Notes: a model not told the origin generated them from the sequence alone. DNA of 64,000 nucleotides from Spirochaetota bacterium (GCA_024274705.1 JAJSAL010000173.1:19296-83295); one strand, 5' to 3'. Counted from the first letter of the stretch, positions 43,478-53,626 are shown. Numbers and translations: made by a program.

Positions 43478-44701
43478 TCAGTAACGAATCCACCTGATGA
43501 TTTCCCGAAATGTATGCCGTTTTCCCGTCATAAGGATCCCGATGCGGAATATCTTTGACGCTGCAAACATGGTAATGAAGATCGCCGTGATAAGGACGGC
43601 AACACAGAGAATAATTTCCCATGGGGGAGGCATGTTCACCAGGACCCGGATAAACATGACGATAGGCGAGGTCAGGGGAAAGTAGGAGAGGACCACCACA
43701 AAAGTGGAATCCGGATTCATAACTATCGGAGATATAAGGACCAGGGGGATCACCAGGAACATGATAAGGGGCCATCCCAGTTGTCCTAAGTGCTGCGAAT
43801 CCTCTGCGCCGGCTCCAAGGGCTGCAAAGGCGGAAGAGTAGAGGAGGAACGCAAGGATGAAGAACATTGTCAGGAAACCGAAATAACGGGGGTCGAAGGA
43901 AAACTGCACCTCAAAGGGGCGGATCATCCGAACCAGGGCGAGAAGGATAAGGGAGACGGATATCCACAGGGTGTACTGAAGCAGGCCTGCTGCTCCACGG
44001 CCGATGATTTTTCCAAAGAGGATGTCCATAGGCCGGACAGAGGAGAGCATGATCTCTACGGTTTTCGATGTTTTTTCATCCACAACAGAACGGCCGATCA
44101 TCTGGCCGTAGAGGAGGATAGTCATATAGAGGAGCATCACAAAAGCGAGGGCGGTAAAGAAGATGGTCAGAAACTCCTGCCGCTCTGTTTTACCTGTACG
44201 GCTGATCCTCCGGATATCCAATCCGGTGTTCCGGGTGAGATTTTGCACTTCCCCGGGATCGAGACCCTGCCGGGAGAGCCGCTCCGCCACGATAGTATCA
44301 CTTATCACCTGCTGAAGGGCTTCTGTGATAATCGGGTTCGTCCCTGATGCTGAATAATAGGAAATGGAACCGGCTTCGAGATAATTTTCAGGGATAACAA
44401 GGAACCCTTCGTTTGCACCGCTTAACACCTTTTCCCTCTGATCTTCCAGGGATCCCAGGGTATCCGTCACTATACCCATGGTGTCGAAAGCCTGCTCAAG
44501 GGCAGCCGTGAACGAAGGGCTGGAAGAGAGGATGCCTATCCGGGTTCCCTCCTTTATCCCGCCGGTTCTCATGGAAACGATCGCCGGGAGGACGGTAACT
44601 GCCAGAATGAGGAAGGGTCCGAGAATAGTCATGATGATGTAGGTCCTGTTGGCTGCGGTCATCTTGAATTCGTGTTTGACGATTTCCAGCAGCTTTTTCA
44701 T
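43478..44701 (-). CDS. natB: NatB-type ABC-2 permease
   Basis: 407 residues with an N-terminal membrane segment, an extracytoplasmic region of about 130 residues and five to six C-terminal helices. The segment GRSVVDEKTSKTVEIMLSS is diagnostic of the NatB/YhaP ABC-2 family. Relatives export sodium or unknown solutes. The ATG overlaps the stop of the ATPase gene (ATGA), so the two are translationally coupled. Confidence 0.85.
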   Translation of the reverse strand: MKKLLEIVKHEFKMTAANRTYIIMTILGPFLILAVTVLPAIVSMRTGGIKEGTRIGILSSSPSFTAALEQAFDTMGIVTDTLGSLEDQREKVLSGANEGFLVIPENYLEAGSISYYSASGTNPIITEALQQVISDTIVAERLSRQGLDPGEVQNLTRNTGLDIRRISRTGKTERQEFLTIFFTALAFVMLLYMTILLYGQMIGRSVVDEKTSKTVEIMLSSVRPMDILFGKIIGRGAAGLLQYTLWISVSLILLALVRMIRPFEVQFSFDPRYFGFLTMFFILAFLLYSSAFAALGAGAEDSQHLGQLGWPLIMFLVIPLVLISPIVMNPDSTFVVVLSYFPLTSPIVMFIRVLVNMPPPWEIILCVAVLITAIFITMFAASKIFRIGILMTGKRHTFREIIRWIRY

Positions 44702-45585
44702 CGCCCCACCCGGGATATAAAGATAGAGTGGAGAGATGGAGAGCGTATTTCAAACTTGCGGATCTGTACCTTTCCCAGCAGCGCCCGGAGGAGCATCTCC
44801 GGGGTACCCGATTCGCTTAAGTTCACTTCCACCCACCTGGGGTACCATACAGCCTGTTCTACAAAGGGGAGGGTGTCCAGGAAGCCACCGTCTCCGTCAA
44901 ACTCGATCACGATAGCCCTTTTCCCGTAGGTGTCCTTAATTTTATCCAGGGGGCCGCTGATCACTTCCTTTCCCTTGTGGATGAGGAAAATCGTGTTGCA
45001 GATTTTTTCCGCGTTTTCCATGATGTGAGTGGAAAAGAGGATCGTTTTTCCCTGTTTCTGCAGATCAAGGATCGTGTCGATCATCAGATCCGTACTTACC
45101 GGATCGATGCCGGAGAACGGTTCATCCAGGAAGAGAAGATCCGGATCATGCACCAGGGAGGCAATAAACTGCACTTTCTGCGACATCCCTTTGGACAGCT
45201 CTTCGGTCTTCCGTTCTTTCCAGTCTGTGAGGTCGAAACGGTCCAGCCAGTAATCGATCCGCTTCCGGCTGAATGTTTTCTGCCGCCCTTTAAGGGATGC
45301 GAAGTAGAGAAGGAGCTCATTCACTTTGACTTTCTTGTATAATCCCCTTTCCTCGGGAAGATAACCGATTCTTTCCTTGTCTTTTTCTATTACCGGTTTC
45401 CCATCGAACAGGATAGCCCCGTTGTCCGGCATAAGGATGTTCATGATCATCCTGATGGTTGTGGATTTACCGGCACCGTTTGGACCTAGGAGACCGAAAA
45501 TTTCTCCCTTTTTTGCTTTGAAGGAGATATTGTCAACGGCTTTCACGTTTTCGAATGATTTGCATACTTCTTTAAGTTCAATCAA
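44698..45585 (-). CDS. natA: NatA-type ABC transporter ATPase
   Basis: 295 residues: Walker A GLLGPNGAGKST, signature LSKGMSQKVQ, Walker B LLFLDEPFSGID and a C-terminal extension of the DUF4162 type common in NatA proteins. The start is a TTG overlapping the stop of the glycosyltransferase gene (TTGA), preceded by GGAGG. It powers NatB. Its position in an operon with two glycosyltransferases is notable but may be chance. Confidence 0.88.
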   Translation of the reverse strand: MIELKEVCKSFENVKAVDNISFKAKKGEIFGLLGPNGAGKSTTIRMIMNILMPDNGAILFDGKPVIEKDKERIGYLPEERGLYKKVKVNELLLYFASLKGRQKTFSRKRIDYWLDRFDLTDWKERKTEELSKGMSQKVQFIASLVHDPDLLFLDEPFSGIDPVSTDLMIDTILDLQKQGKTILFSTHIMENAEKICNTIFLIHKGKEVISGPLDKIKDTYGKRAIVIEFDGDGGFLDTLPFVEQAVWYPRWVEVNLSESGTPEMLLRALLGKVQIRKFEIRSPSLHSIFISRVGR

Positions 45586-47159
45586 CCTGAAGTATCCTCC
45601 GGATCCGCAAAAAGAAGCCTGATATTATCCACGGAGATGAAGTGTTGTAACACTGTTTCCTGAATCGACCTGTCTGTTTTCCACTGTACCTGAGAACCGG
45701 GCATGTGGAAAGAAGAAAAAACGGCTTTCATTCGACGGGCAAAGGACTGCAGCCCGTACTGTTCTTCAATCGCAGGGGTGACATCAGGAGGTGTGCGCTC
45801 AAGAAGGTTCCGGGCAGTATCGAGAATCTCCTGATTGTTCCGGCGGAGTTCACATCTATACCTGGTATCCTCTGCCTTCAGAAGCAGTTTCTGCTGCAAC
45901 CCCGGGGAAAGGTAAGAAAAATCGATTTCCTCCTGCTTCAGCAGTTCCCGGATCTGATGTTTCAGCAATTCCTCTTCGTTCCCGTGAAAATAGCGTTTCA
46001 GGACTGCAATGCGGTTTTCGTACATCTTCCGGAGCAGCCTCGACATCTTTTCCTCCAGGGGAACCGCTAAGGCGGAATAAAACATGTGGGGATATCCTTT
46101 AAAAACACTCCCTATACCCTCAAGGATATCCAGGCGTCTTCCCAGGAGAGGGCGCCGCCACTGAAGAGCATTGAGAAAAAGGTATCCGAACCCTTCCTGC
46201 ACAGAGGATGAGATAACAATATCTGCGGCTGCACGTACCGTTTCGAATCCCGGAGATAACGGATCCGCCCCGGTACCCCATAAACCTGGTACGGCGCCGG
46301 TCCTGCAACACTCTTCCACTACATCGGAATAGGGTTTTTCCTTTCGGGAAACCCCCGGGAGGGTGACTATCAGGTTGGCCCGGAAGGGTAAAAGCCGGGT
46401 AAGCAGGGCGGCTTCCAGCACATTCTTTCTCCGGATTGTTCTCACCGGGTACAAGAGGTTTACCCCTTTTTCATGGAAGAGACGGCCAGTACCCGCCGCG
46501 AAAGCGGATAAAGCCTGCTTTGCTGCATCCTGCGAAATCGCTGTATCCGGGAGACTCTCCACCGGGTCGTGGAGCAGAAACACCGTTTTCTCAGGGAGCC
46601 CTGCCTGGATGAGAACATCCCTGTCCCGGGAATTGATCACACCGTAGCGCACATTCGGGAACACCGGGTACAGCGGAAGATCGACATGATCCAGGAGAAA
46701 GGAGAGATTTCCGAACCTTGCACATTCAGGGAAATCATGGATATGAAAAAGAATCGCCTGGTCCGGTCTGGTTTCTGCTGTTTTCAGCAATATCCGGGTA
46801 AACAGGGGATTTTTACCCAGGTGGTAGTTGTGGACCCACCAGAGGGTACCTCCGTACCGGCGGAGAAGGTCTTCCTCCACCGATCCGGCATCCACACTGC
46901 GTATCTGTTCCGGCTGAAGATATCCGAGCTCAGGTATGACCTGACAGGTCACCGTTTTCCCTGAAGGTTCCCTCCCCAGGGATTCCCGTATTGTGGCGAT
47001 TACTTTTTCACTGTTTTCGCTGCTGCCGCATACAAGGGTAACCTGTGTTACTTCCGGGATATTAGAGAGGATGGCAACCACAGACTGGATAATGACCTGG
47101 GTTACTCCGCCGGGCTTCAGGTGATAGTGGAATATTGTTACCTTATCAAAGGAATTCAT
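45582..47159 (-). CDS. GT4-like glycosyltransferase, large form
   Basis: 525 residues. The N-terminal region has the GT-B start (VTIFHYHLKPGGVTQVIIQS), and the donor-binding half includes ADIVISSSVQEGFGYLFLNAL, equivalent to the E-x7-E motif. About 130 extra C-terminal residues, helical and charged, extend beyond the usual fold. The acceptor is unknown. It starts at an ATG overlapping the previous stop (TGATG), so it forms a pair with the next glycosyltransferase upstream. Confidence 0.7.
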   Translation of the reverse strand: MNSFDKVTIFHYHLKPGGVTQVIIQSVVAILSNIPEVTQVTLVCGSSENSEKVIATIRESLGREPSGKTVTCQVIPELGYLQPEQIRSVDAGSVEEDLLRRYGGTLWWVHNYHLGKNPLFTRILLKTAETRPDQAILFHIHDFPECARFGNLSFLLDHVDLPLYPVFPNVRYGVINSRDRDVLIQAGLPEKTVFLLHDPVESLPDTAISQDAAKQALSAFAAGTGRLFHEKGVNLLYPVRTIRRKNVLEAALLTRLLPFRANLIVTLPGVSRKEKPYSDVVEECCRTGAVPGLWGTGADPLSPGFETVRAAADIVISSSVQEGFGYLFLNALQWRRPLLGRRLDILEGIGSVFKGYPHMFYSALAVPLEEKMSRLLRKMYENRIAVLKRYFHGNEEELLKHQIRELLKQEEIDFSYLSPGLQQKLLLKAEDTRYRCELRRNNQEILDTARNLLERTPPDVTPAIEEQYGLQSFARRMKAVFSSFHMPGSQVQWKTDRSIQETVLQHFISVDNIRLLFADPEDTSG

Positions 47160-48433
47160 CAAACGGTAGAATGGTTATTCCCTTTACCCCAGAAATTAGT
47201 GCTTATGTGCAACAGCTTGGAATTCAGGATGTGAAATGAGTAGTATTTCCGCCCGAGCTGATAGTTTTTCTCCACCATTTCCTCAACCATTTCCGGGTTG
47301 GACAGTACCTCTTTTGCGCGGTGTATGGTCAACCGGCTGATAAAATCATCCATCTCGATGACATCGAACCCTTTTGGCTTGATGTCGTGGGAATAGATGG
47401 AATAATTATTGACCAGGATCGGTTTTTTAAAATACATCGCTTCGAGAAAGGCGTTGCCGAATCCTTCAAAAATAGACGGGTAGGTTATCAGGTCCGCATG
47501 AGGATAAATGTCCTGAAGAGAATAAATCTTTTTCCCGTCGGGAGTGCGTCCCCTCCGGTCTCCAATGATGTCGTCCACGAATTTCGCCTTGATGCCCAGA
47601 AGATCAGCATACTCTTTCACCCGGTCCTGGTATTCATACCCTTCATCCCCGGATGCGTGGGAAATCACCAGGGTAGCCTCCATTCCCAGCCTGGCCACGA
47701 ATTCTATGGCGTGTTCGATCCCCTTGCGCTGTACCACCCGGGTAGGCTGGAGAACGAAGAGTTCCGAATCATCAATACCCAGGGCCTGACGGACATCACA
47801 GGCGTATTCATCCAGGGGCGCAGGAGGTTCTTCGAAATTCATCACATTCGGTATCAGGACCGATGAGATGCCCGTCCGGAGGGCCAGCTGGTTTGCAGCG
47901 GAGGAGTTGATCACCGCGTGCTGAATGCTGGACAGGTGAGGAGGATAACATGAATTGAGGATATCCCACACGCAGTTCCGGAGGAAGCGTTTTCGTTCCC
48001 AGAAAAAATCGTGGTGATGAGCTACGGTATTAATCCCGGTTTCCGCAATGACCTCGGTTATAGCCATACCCAAAGGGATATTAAGAGGAATGGTAATGGC
48101 GTTCTCCGGGATAAGAACATCCAGATCGAAGGATTTGATGAATTCATAGAGTTTCGATTTCAAATATTCCCGGTAATGGTGGAGACCGTCACTCAGTTCT
48201 CTTGGCCTGTTGATATTGTCGAAACACATGAGGTAGAGCCGCTTGATTTCAGGATGCTGAAAGTGAGCTTCTTCTATACAGAGGGACCGGTCCTCCGGTG
48301 TGTCCAGTTCTCCTGCGAAGTAGTAGCATTCGTGACCCTGTTCTTCCAGTACTTCCGCCCATTTCGTGGTTTCCAGAGATACACCATCTGTGCCGGCCAG
48401 GCGGAAAGAAATAAAGCCGATTCTTTTCTTCAC
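47159..48433 (-). CDS. GT4 family glycosyltransferase
   Basis: 424 residues with a GT-B fold: N-terminal FRLAGTDGVSLETTKWAEVL, central NTVAHHHDFFWERKRF, and the donor-site segment YPSIFEGFGNAFLEAMYF (E-x7-E). It is a retaining sugar transferase. The pair with the downstream enzyme might build a glucosylglycerate- or trehalose-like solute or a glycolipid, but the sequence does not decide. Translation starts at GTG after AGGGG. Confidence 0.82.
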   Translation of the reverse strand: MKKRIGFISFRLAGTDGVSLETTKWAEVLEEQGHECYYFAGELDTPEDRSLCIEEAHFQHPEIKRLYLMCFDNINRPRELSDGLHHYREYLKSKLYEFIKSFDLDVLIPENAITIPLNIPLGMAITEVIAETGINTVAHHHDFFWERKRFLRNCVWDILNSCYPPHLSSIQHAVINSSAANQLALRTGISSVLIPNVMNFEEPPAPLDEYACDVRQALGIDDSELFVLQPTRVVQRKGIEHAIEFVARLGMEATLVISHASGDEGYEYQDRVKEYADLLGIKAKFVDDIIGDRRGRTPDGKKIYSLQDIYPHADLITYPSIFEGFGNAFLEAMYFKKPILVNNYSIYSHDIKPKGFDVIEMDDFISRLTIHRAKEVLSNPEMVEEMVEKNYQLGRKYYSFHILNSKLLHISTNFWGKGNNHSTV

Positions 48434-48521
48434 TATACAACCCCTAAAATAATAAAAAAGTGCAATAACGTTAAAAACAGTTGCTTTGATTACATATTAA
48501 TGGGTTCTTACACTAAACGCA

Positions 48522-49691
48522 ATGTTTTTTTCTGAAACTATTCCGATAATTGACAAGAGTATGAAGTTTTTTACTATTGTCCGCAATATCTGGAGGAATA
48601 CCATTGAGATAGGCCCGGTCGCTCTGCCCTTCAGCCTTGGTGAACTGGTTCTCGATTTTGTCGTTCCTGCAGTAATCTTTTTTGTAAGCTATAAGATCTT
48701 TCTCATGTTTCTCCGGCGTATCCTGAAACGTACGAAATTGTCGGAAGAGATAGCTGATAACATTGTGCGGTGGATCAGGCTGGGCATTCGTATCGTCTTT
48801 ACTGTTTTTATCGTTGTCTTTGTCGGCAGGCTTTTCGGGGCCGAGATTTCACGTTATCTTAAGATGTTTTATGACCTCTTAAGCTCGCCCTTTTTCGAAT
48901 CCGGTTCCACGAAAATATCCCTGATCACCATAATTCTGACCATTCCCGTGTTTTACATCGCATCCTGGATCGCTAAGGGTTTCCTGTCTTTTATTAACCG
49001 TACAGTATTAAGCAGCTTCCCCTTAGATGATGCGAAAAAGTTTACCATTACCAATATCAGCCGTTACGGGATCATGGTGGTCATCATCATCATCGGGCTG
49101 TCCATCATTGGCATAAACCTTTCGTCTCTCACGGTGATATTCGGGGTCCTCGGTATTGGTGTCGGTTTTGGGCTGCAGGGGGTGGTCTCCAACTTTTTTT
49201 CCGGCATCGTTATTCTTTTTTCTCAGCCTATCAAGGAAGGCGACCGGGTTCTTTTGCAGAATTACGAAGGAATCGTAGTCAAGATTCGCCTGCTTACCAC
49301 TACGATCAATACGCTCACCAATGAATCGATTATTGTTCCAAACAGTCAGTTGGTGAACAATCACATCAATAATTATTCTTACGAAGACAGAAGGATCGTC
49401 ATCACCAACGAAGTACAGGTGGCTTACGGTTCGGACCTGGACAAGGTGATAGAAGTGCTTATGCATGTTGCAGAGGAGAACCCCTATAGCCTGCGAAGGC
49501 CGGAACCCTTGGTGCGGGTCTCCGCTTTTCAGGATTCAGGTATCCTTATGCGTACATTTACATGGGTACGGGATGTAACAGACAAGTATTCAGCTCTATC
49601 CTGGAATAACCTGGAGATATGGCGGCATTTCAAAAAGAACGGTATCGAGATACCTTTTCCTCAGATGGACCTTCATGTAAAACGAAATTAG
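48522..49691 (+). CDS. mscS: MscS-family mechanosensitive channel
   Basis: 389 residues with about five hydrophobic segments. The last of them, the pore helix, reads FGVLGIGVGFGLQGVVSNFF (about 203-222), followed by the beta domain start GIVILFSQPIKEGDRV. These are hallmark MscS sequences. It should release solutes on osmotic downshift. An internal ATG at 48561 is an alternative start. It is divergent from the glycosyltransferases and ends 5 bp before the convergent Rrf2 gene. Confidence 0.92.
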   Translation: MFFSETIPIIDKSMKFFTIVRNIWRNTIEIGPVALPFSLGELVLDFVVPAVIFFVSYKIFLMFLRRILKRTKLSEEIADNIVRWIRLGIRIVFTVFIVVFVGRLFGAEISRYLKMFYDLLSSPFFESGSTKISLITIILTIPVFYIASWIAKGFLSFINRTVLSSFPLDDAKKFTITNISRYGIMVVIIIIGLSIIGINLSSLTVIFGVLGIGVGFGLQGVVSNFFSGIVILFSQPIKEGDRVLLQNYEGIVVKIRLLTTTINTLTNESIIVPNSQLVNNHINNYSYEDRRIVITNEVQVAYGSDLDKVIEVLMHVAEENPYSLRRPEPLVRVSAFQDSGILMRTFTWVRDVTDKYSALSWNNLEIWRHFKKNGIEIPFPQMDLHVKRN

Positions 49692-49696
49692 CTTAT

Positions 49697-50137
49697 CTAT
49701 CCCGGAATCAGTTCTTTAATGTTTCCATTGCCGGCAATGATTGACCCAAGAGTAATACCTGCGAAAACATTTTTTACCTGGGCGGCTGAGTTTTTCCAGA
49801 CCTTGTGGGCAAGGCAGTCCGGTGTCCTTTCGCACCCCATCTCACCGATCTCTTCGTTTGAACAGGGTGTCAAGTCTGTTACTTCTCCTGCACCTTCAAG
49901 AATTTCCAGCAACGTGATCTCCTCAGGGTCTCTGTTCAGCTGGAAACCCCCGCCTGGACCCCGGGTGGATACGATCATTCCTGTTTTCTTCAGTTTGAAG
50001 AAAATCTGTTCAAGAAATTCAGGAGACAGGTCTTCTGCTTCTGCGATCTGACGAATGGAGATGGGGTGGTCATGTTTCGCCGCTGCGAGGGTGAGTACCG
50101 CCCGAAGAGCGTATCTCCCTTTTGTTGTTACTCTCAC
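49697..50137 (-). CDS. Rrf2/IscR-family transcriptional regulator
   Basis: 146 residues with an Rrf2 winged helix (VTTKGRYALRAVLTLAA at the start). Three cysteines and a histidine follow IscR spacing (TPCSN, MGCERT, DCLAHKVW), so it likely senses Fe-S status or redox. It starts at a GTG after AGGA. No isc/suf genes adjoin it, so its targets are unknown. Confidence 0.9.
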   Translation of the reverse strand: MRVTTKGRYALRAVLTLAAAKHDHPISIRQIAEAEDLSPEFLEQIFFKLKKTGMIVSTRGPGGGFQLNRDPEEITLLEILEGAGEVTDLTPCSNEEIGEMGCERTPDCLAHKVWKNSAAQVKNVFAGITLGSIIAGNGNIKELIPG

Positions 50138-50206
50138 TATTTTTTTCCTGGTTATGATTATACCATATAATCGTTTTGATGCAATCCCTTGTATAAATAA
50201 TGAAAC

Positions 50207-50770
50207 TTACGTATTTACCCGCTCTACATATTCTCTGGTTTCGGTATTGACGAGTATTTTTTCTCCTTCTTTGATGAAAAGGGGCACCCGGACCATCAGT
50301 CCGGTCTCCAGGGTCACCGGTTTGGTTGCACCTGTAACGGAGTCACCTTTTACAGCATTTTGAGCTTCGGTTACGGTAAACACCATTTTGTAGGGCAGTT
50401 TAATATCGATGGGTTCCCGCTCCCACATCACCACAGTGTAGGTATCTCCCTCTTTGAGGAAATTCATGGTATCTGTAAAATCTTCCCGGGATATGCTGAA
50501 CTGTTCGTATGTCTCTGCATCCATAAAATGAATCAAGTCTCCATCGGCGTAGAGATATTGACAGTCCTTATCTTCAACGAGTATTTCTTCCACCGTGTCC
50601 TGGGTCTTCATGGTCTGTTTCAGCACAAGACCCGTTTTCAAATTCTTGAGCTTGAGTCTGACAAAGGCAGAGCCTTTGCCGGGATTGACGAATTCCCGTT
50701 CAGCTACGAGATACGGGTCGTTTTTGATTAATAAACACGTTCCTTTATCTATTGCGCCGGCTTTAATCAT
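50207..50770 (-). CDS. efp: Translation elongation factor P
   Basis: 187 residues from MIKAGAIDKGTCLLI. The N-terminal domain loop NPGKGSAFVRLKLKN carries the Lys that is post-translationally modified in many bacteria. The two OB domains follow, ending with LETGLMVRVPLFIKEGEKI. EF-P rescues ribosomes stalled at polyproline. The open frame extends 33 codons upstream, but homology begins at the ATG at 50770. No modification-enzyme gene is adjacent. Confidence 0.93.
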   Translation of the reverse strand: MIKAGAIDKGTCLLIKNDPYLVAEREFVNPGKGSAFVRLKLKNLKTGLVLKQTMKTQDTVEEILVEDKDCQYLYADGDLIHFMDAETYEQFSISREDFTDTMNFLKEGDTYTVVMWEREPIDIKLPYKMVFTVTEAQNAVKGDSVTGATKPVTLETGLMVRVPLFIKEGEKILVNTETREYVERVNT

Positions 50771-50874
50771 ACATAACCTTTCTGCTTGCCTGTTGAGGAG
50801 TAAGACCCATGCATGGTATCTGAAAGGATGAAAATATTCAACGGGGGTATGAATCGGGCCGGGCTTCAAAAGTA

Positions 50875-52428
50875 TCAGAGTTCGAGAATGATATGTTCGA
50901 ACAAGTTTAGCTCGCCATGCTTCATAATATTCTCGAGGAAATCCGTTCCATTTCTATTGAAAAAATGGGGTAGGGGAAAAATTCTTTCCTGCAGGGAATG
51001 AAGAGGTCGAATTCGGTTGATGAAGGCCCGCAATTCTCTTTTTTCATATCCTTTCTGACTGGAAACTGCGTTTTGAGTCCGGTATTCCAGGTCCCGCAAC
51101 CTGAACATCAGTGTATCCAGGGTGCGGGTCCACGTTTTAACAAGATTGGGGTCGATTTCCGCTAGCTGAGGACGAAGGGGGGACAGCGCCTCTTCGATAC
51201 GGGAACGGGCTTTTTCAAACTGCTCTGAAAGATGATCATCGATTGGTATGAGTTCCTGTAAATGAGATTTTCCTAAAAGGATATCCCCGGGATCAACACC
51301 GTACTTCTCACACAGCTTCAGGTCTCTTTTTGAAAGCACGGTATAGCTTTTCCTGGGAAAGATTACCGGCTGAGGTACTTCCAGAAGGCGGTATACCTCC
51401 CGCAGCTGGGCCATGTACTGCAGTTCCCCCGGGCCGAGTACACTTGCGGCCACAGGAAGGGCTGCGTCTGCCAGTACGGGGCGGATGGCAACGTCGGTGG
51501 AATACGTTGAAGGCCGGGTGTAAACGAGGGCCTGGTGGTCAAAGCGGTCATCGATACGGACCCGCCGGCCTGTCCCGTCGTAGGTGTATAACATGCCCGT
51601 TTGTTCATTTGTTAGTGCCGGCCTATACCCTGCCTGTGCCATTGCTTCGCCGGCTTCGGAGATAGCCTTTCTTATCGCTTCCTGCCGGGAGAAAACAGCA
51701 GAATAGAAAATTCCTGCATATGGTCTGAAGCACCTGGGGTCCGCAATGACCAGTCCATACCGTTCAAACAGGGATGACCAGATCCCTGCCTGCCAGGAAC
51801 AGTATTCTGTCTCCCCTTTAGGTTTATAGATACTTCGTATATAGCCGGCTGAAGTATCACTGTCCAAGTGCTGCAGGTATGTATGAAAAGCCTGGATCTG
51901 GTGTGCATCCAGAGGGAGGTCATAGAGGGAGTTCCCGGTACGTGCCCAGGGAAAGGTGATTTTTCCGATTTCTCCGTCAGGTTTCTGATAGTAAACCCTG
52001 TTAATCTCGTGAAAATCGTGATCTTCCGACGCGATCCAGAACACCGGTACTGCCCGGATACCGTATGTCTCTGAAAGATACCGGGCGAGGCGGATCGCGG
52101 TGATGATTTTATACGCGGTAAATACAGGACCTCCGAGAAATTCCGCTTGCTGTCCTGTGATAACACAGAATGTGCCTGCGTCTGCGATTGCTGCTGCGTT
52201 TGTAATGGCTTTTTCACCGGCACAGAGACCGGTGTTGTACTCCACAAGAGATGCGGCAGCATCCTCACGCCTGAAATAGCCGGTTCCTCCCATCGAAAGG
52301 GATGATTCGAAATCTAAAGGAGACCCTGCAAAAAAAGAGAGGGCATTCCTGTCCATTTCCGCATAGTCCGGAAGTATCGAACCATCCCGGTCCTGTAACA
52401 GAGTGCGAAAGGGTATTGCATCCACCAT
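50875..52428 (-). CDS. bshC: BshC-type bacillithiol synthesis cysteine-adding enzyme
   Basis: 517 residues. Segments typical of BshC are FCVITGQQAEFLGGP, VPVFWIASEDHDFHE, SVLGPGELQYMAQLREVY and RPLHSLQERIFPL, with a coiled-coil region near residues 400-440. BshC couples cysteine to GlcN-malate in bacillithiol biosynthesis. If active, a bacillithiol-type disulfide would be a candidate substrate for the HdrB proteins in this window, which is speculative. No clear ribosome site precedes the ATG. Confidence 0.88.
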   Translation of the reverse strand: MVDAIPFRTLLQDRDGSILPDYAEMDRNALSFFAGSPLDFESSLSMGGTGYFRREDAAASLVEYNTGLCAGEKAITNAAAIADAGTFCVITGQQAEFLGGPVFTAYKIITAIRLARYLSETYGIRAVPVFWIASEDHDFHEINRVYYQKPDGEIGKITFPWARTGNSLYDLPLDAHQIQAFHTYLQHLDSDTSAGYIRSIYKPKGETEYCSWQAGIWSSLFERYGLVIADPRCFRPYAGIFYSAVFSRQEAIRKAISEAGEAMAQAGYRPALTNEQTGMLYTYDGTGRRVRIDDRFDHQALVYTRPSTYSTDVAIRPVLADAALPVAASVLGPGELQYMAQLREVYRLLEVPQPVIFPRKSYTVLSKRDLKLCEKYGVDPGDILLGKSHLQELIPIDDHLSEQFEKARSRIEEALSPLRPQLAEIDPNLVKTWTRTLDTLMFRLRDLEYRTQNAVSSQKGYEKRELRAFINRIRPLHSLQERIFPLPHFFNRNGTDFLENIMKHGELNLFEHIILEL

Positions 52429-52475
52429 CAAGGGTAAGGATATGCATAAAGAGCGGAAATGTCCAAGATATTCTC

Positions 52476-52505
52476 TTGCACTTTTTTTCTAATCCAGATT
52501 ATATA
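52476..52505 (+). promoter_or_regulatory. Predicted promoter of ddl directly at the start codon
   Basis: TTGCAC (52476-52481), 18-base spacer, TATATA (52500-52505). The ATG at 52511 lies where transcription should begin and has no Shine-Dalgarno sequence, so the mRNA would be leaderless. Confidence 0.5.
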
Positions 52506-52510
52506 GTTGT

Positions 52511-53626
52511 ATGAAACGTGTAGCTTTGCTCTATGGAGGACGGTCCGGGGAACATGAAGTGTCCTTACGGTCGGCGGCAGCGGTATACCGGAATCTCGAC
52601 CCGGAAAAGTATTCCGTCACCTGTATCGGAATCGACAAAAGAGGCGTGTGGTACCGGGTGAACCCGGACGAAGCTTTAGAGAAGAAAAAAAATATCTCCC
52701 GGCTTCAAGTTTTCTGCAGGGAAGATGATCTTGTCTCCTGCATTCCCGGCAGAGGACTGTACTGCAGGGATGGATACATACCGCTGGATATCGTATTTCC
52801 GGTTCTCCATGGAACATTTGGTGAAGATGGAACTCTACAGGGTCTGCTCGAAATGATAGGACTTCCCTATGTGGGTGCCGGGGTCCTGGGGAGCGCACTG
52901 GGGATGGACAAGGATAAAGCAAAAAGACTCTGGCAGAAAGGCGGCGTGCCGGTAGTTCCATCGTTCTGTGTCCACAGGAAGGATATATCGGAGCCCGGCG
53001 ATACCGGTGCCTCCCTGATCAACGCAGTTCAGGATAGTTTCGGATTTCCCGTGTTTGTCAAACCTGTAAGTGCCGGGTCTTCTGTCGGTGTTTCCAAGGT
53101 ACACACACCAGCCGGACTGTTCGATGCGGTAATGCTTGCCTTGACCTTCGATACCCGCATTCTTATTGAAAAAGCTGTCAAAGCCAGGGAGATTGAATGT
53201 TCCGTTATCGGTAATGAATCCCCTGAGGCATTTATCCCGGGGGAGATACGCCCCTCCCACGAGTTCTACGATTACGCTGCAAAGTATATAGATGAACAGG
53301 GAGCCGGCCTGTTCATTCCAGCGGAGATCGAACCGAAAAAGATACAGGAGATAAAAAAGCTGGCGGTTCGTGCGTTTACCCTGTGCGGAATCCATGGATA
53401 TGCCCGGGTGGATCTTTTTTTCGATGAGGTAAACAATTCTCTCTATATAAACGAAATCAACACGATCCCTGGATTTACCGAAATAAGTATGTTTCCAAAG
53501 ATGTGTGAGGCTTCAGGCCTTGATTTCGGGCCTCTTCTGGATGCACTTATCGGGTTTGGTATCGAAAAGGGAGCAGAACGGAATGCTCTTTCCTATGAGT
53601 ATGATGCTTTGGTTACCAGTGATTGA
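52511..53626 (+). CDS. ddl: D-alanine--D-alanine ligase
   Basis: 371 residues of ATP-grasp fold: N-terminal LYGGRSGEHEVSLRSA, FPVLHGTFGEDGTLQG, FVKPVSAGSSVGVSK and the C-terminal YINEINTIPGFTEISMFPKM. It makes D-Ala-D-Ala for peptidoglycan. The motif with EHEVS is standard for Ddl of the VanA-like long subgroup. The 3' end overlaps the convergent nitroreductase gene by 14 bp. Confidence 0.95.
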   Translation: MKRVALLYGGRSGEHEVSLRSAAAVYRNLDPEKYSVTCIGIDKRGVWYRVNPDEALEKKKNISRLQVFCREDDLVSCIPGRGLYCRDGYIPLDIVFPVLHGTFGEDGTLQGLLEMIGLPYVGAGVLGSALGMDKDKAKRLWQKGGVPVVPSFCVHRKDISEPGDTGASLINAVQDSFGFPVFVKPVSAGSSVGVSKVHTPAGLFDAVMLALTFDTRILIEKAVKAREIECSVIGNESPEAFIPGEIRPSHEFYDYAAKYIDEQGAGLFIPAEIEPKKIQEIKKLAVRAFTLCGIHGYARVDLFFDEVNNSLYINEINTIPGFTEISMFPKMCEASGLDFGPLLDALIGFGIEKGAERNALSYEYDALVTSD

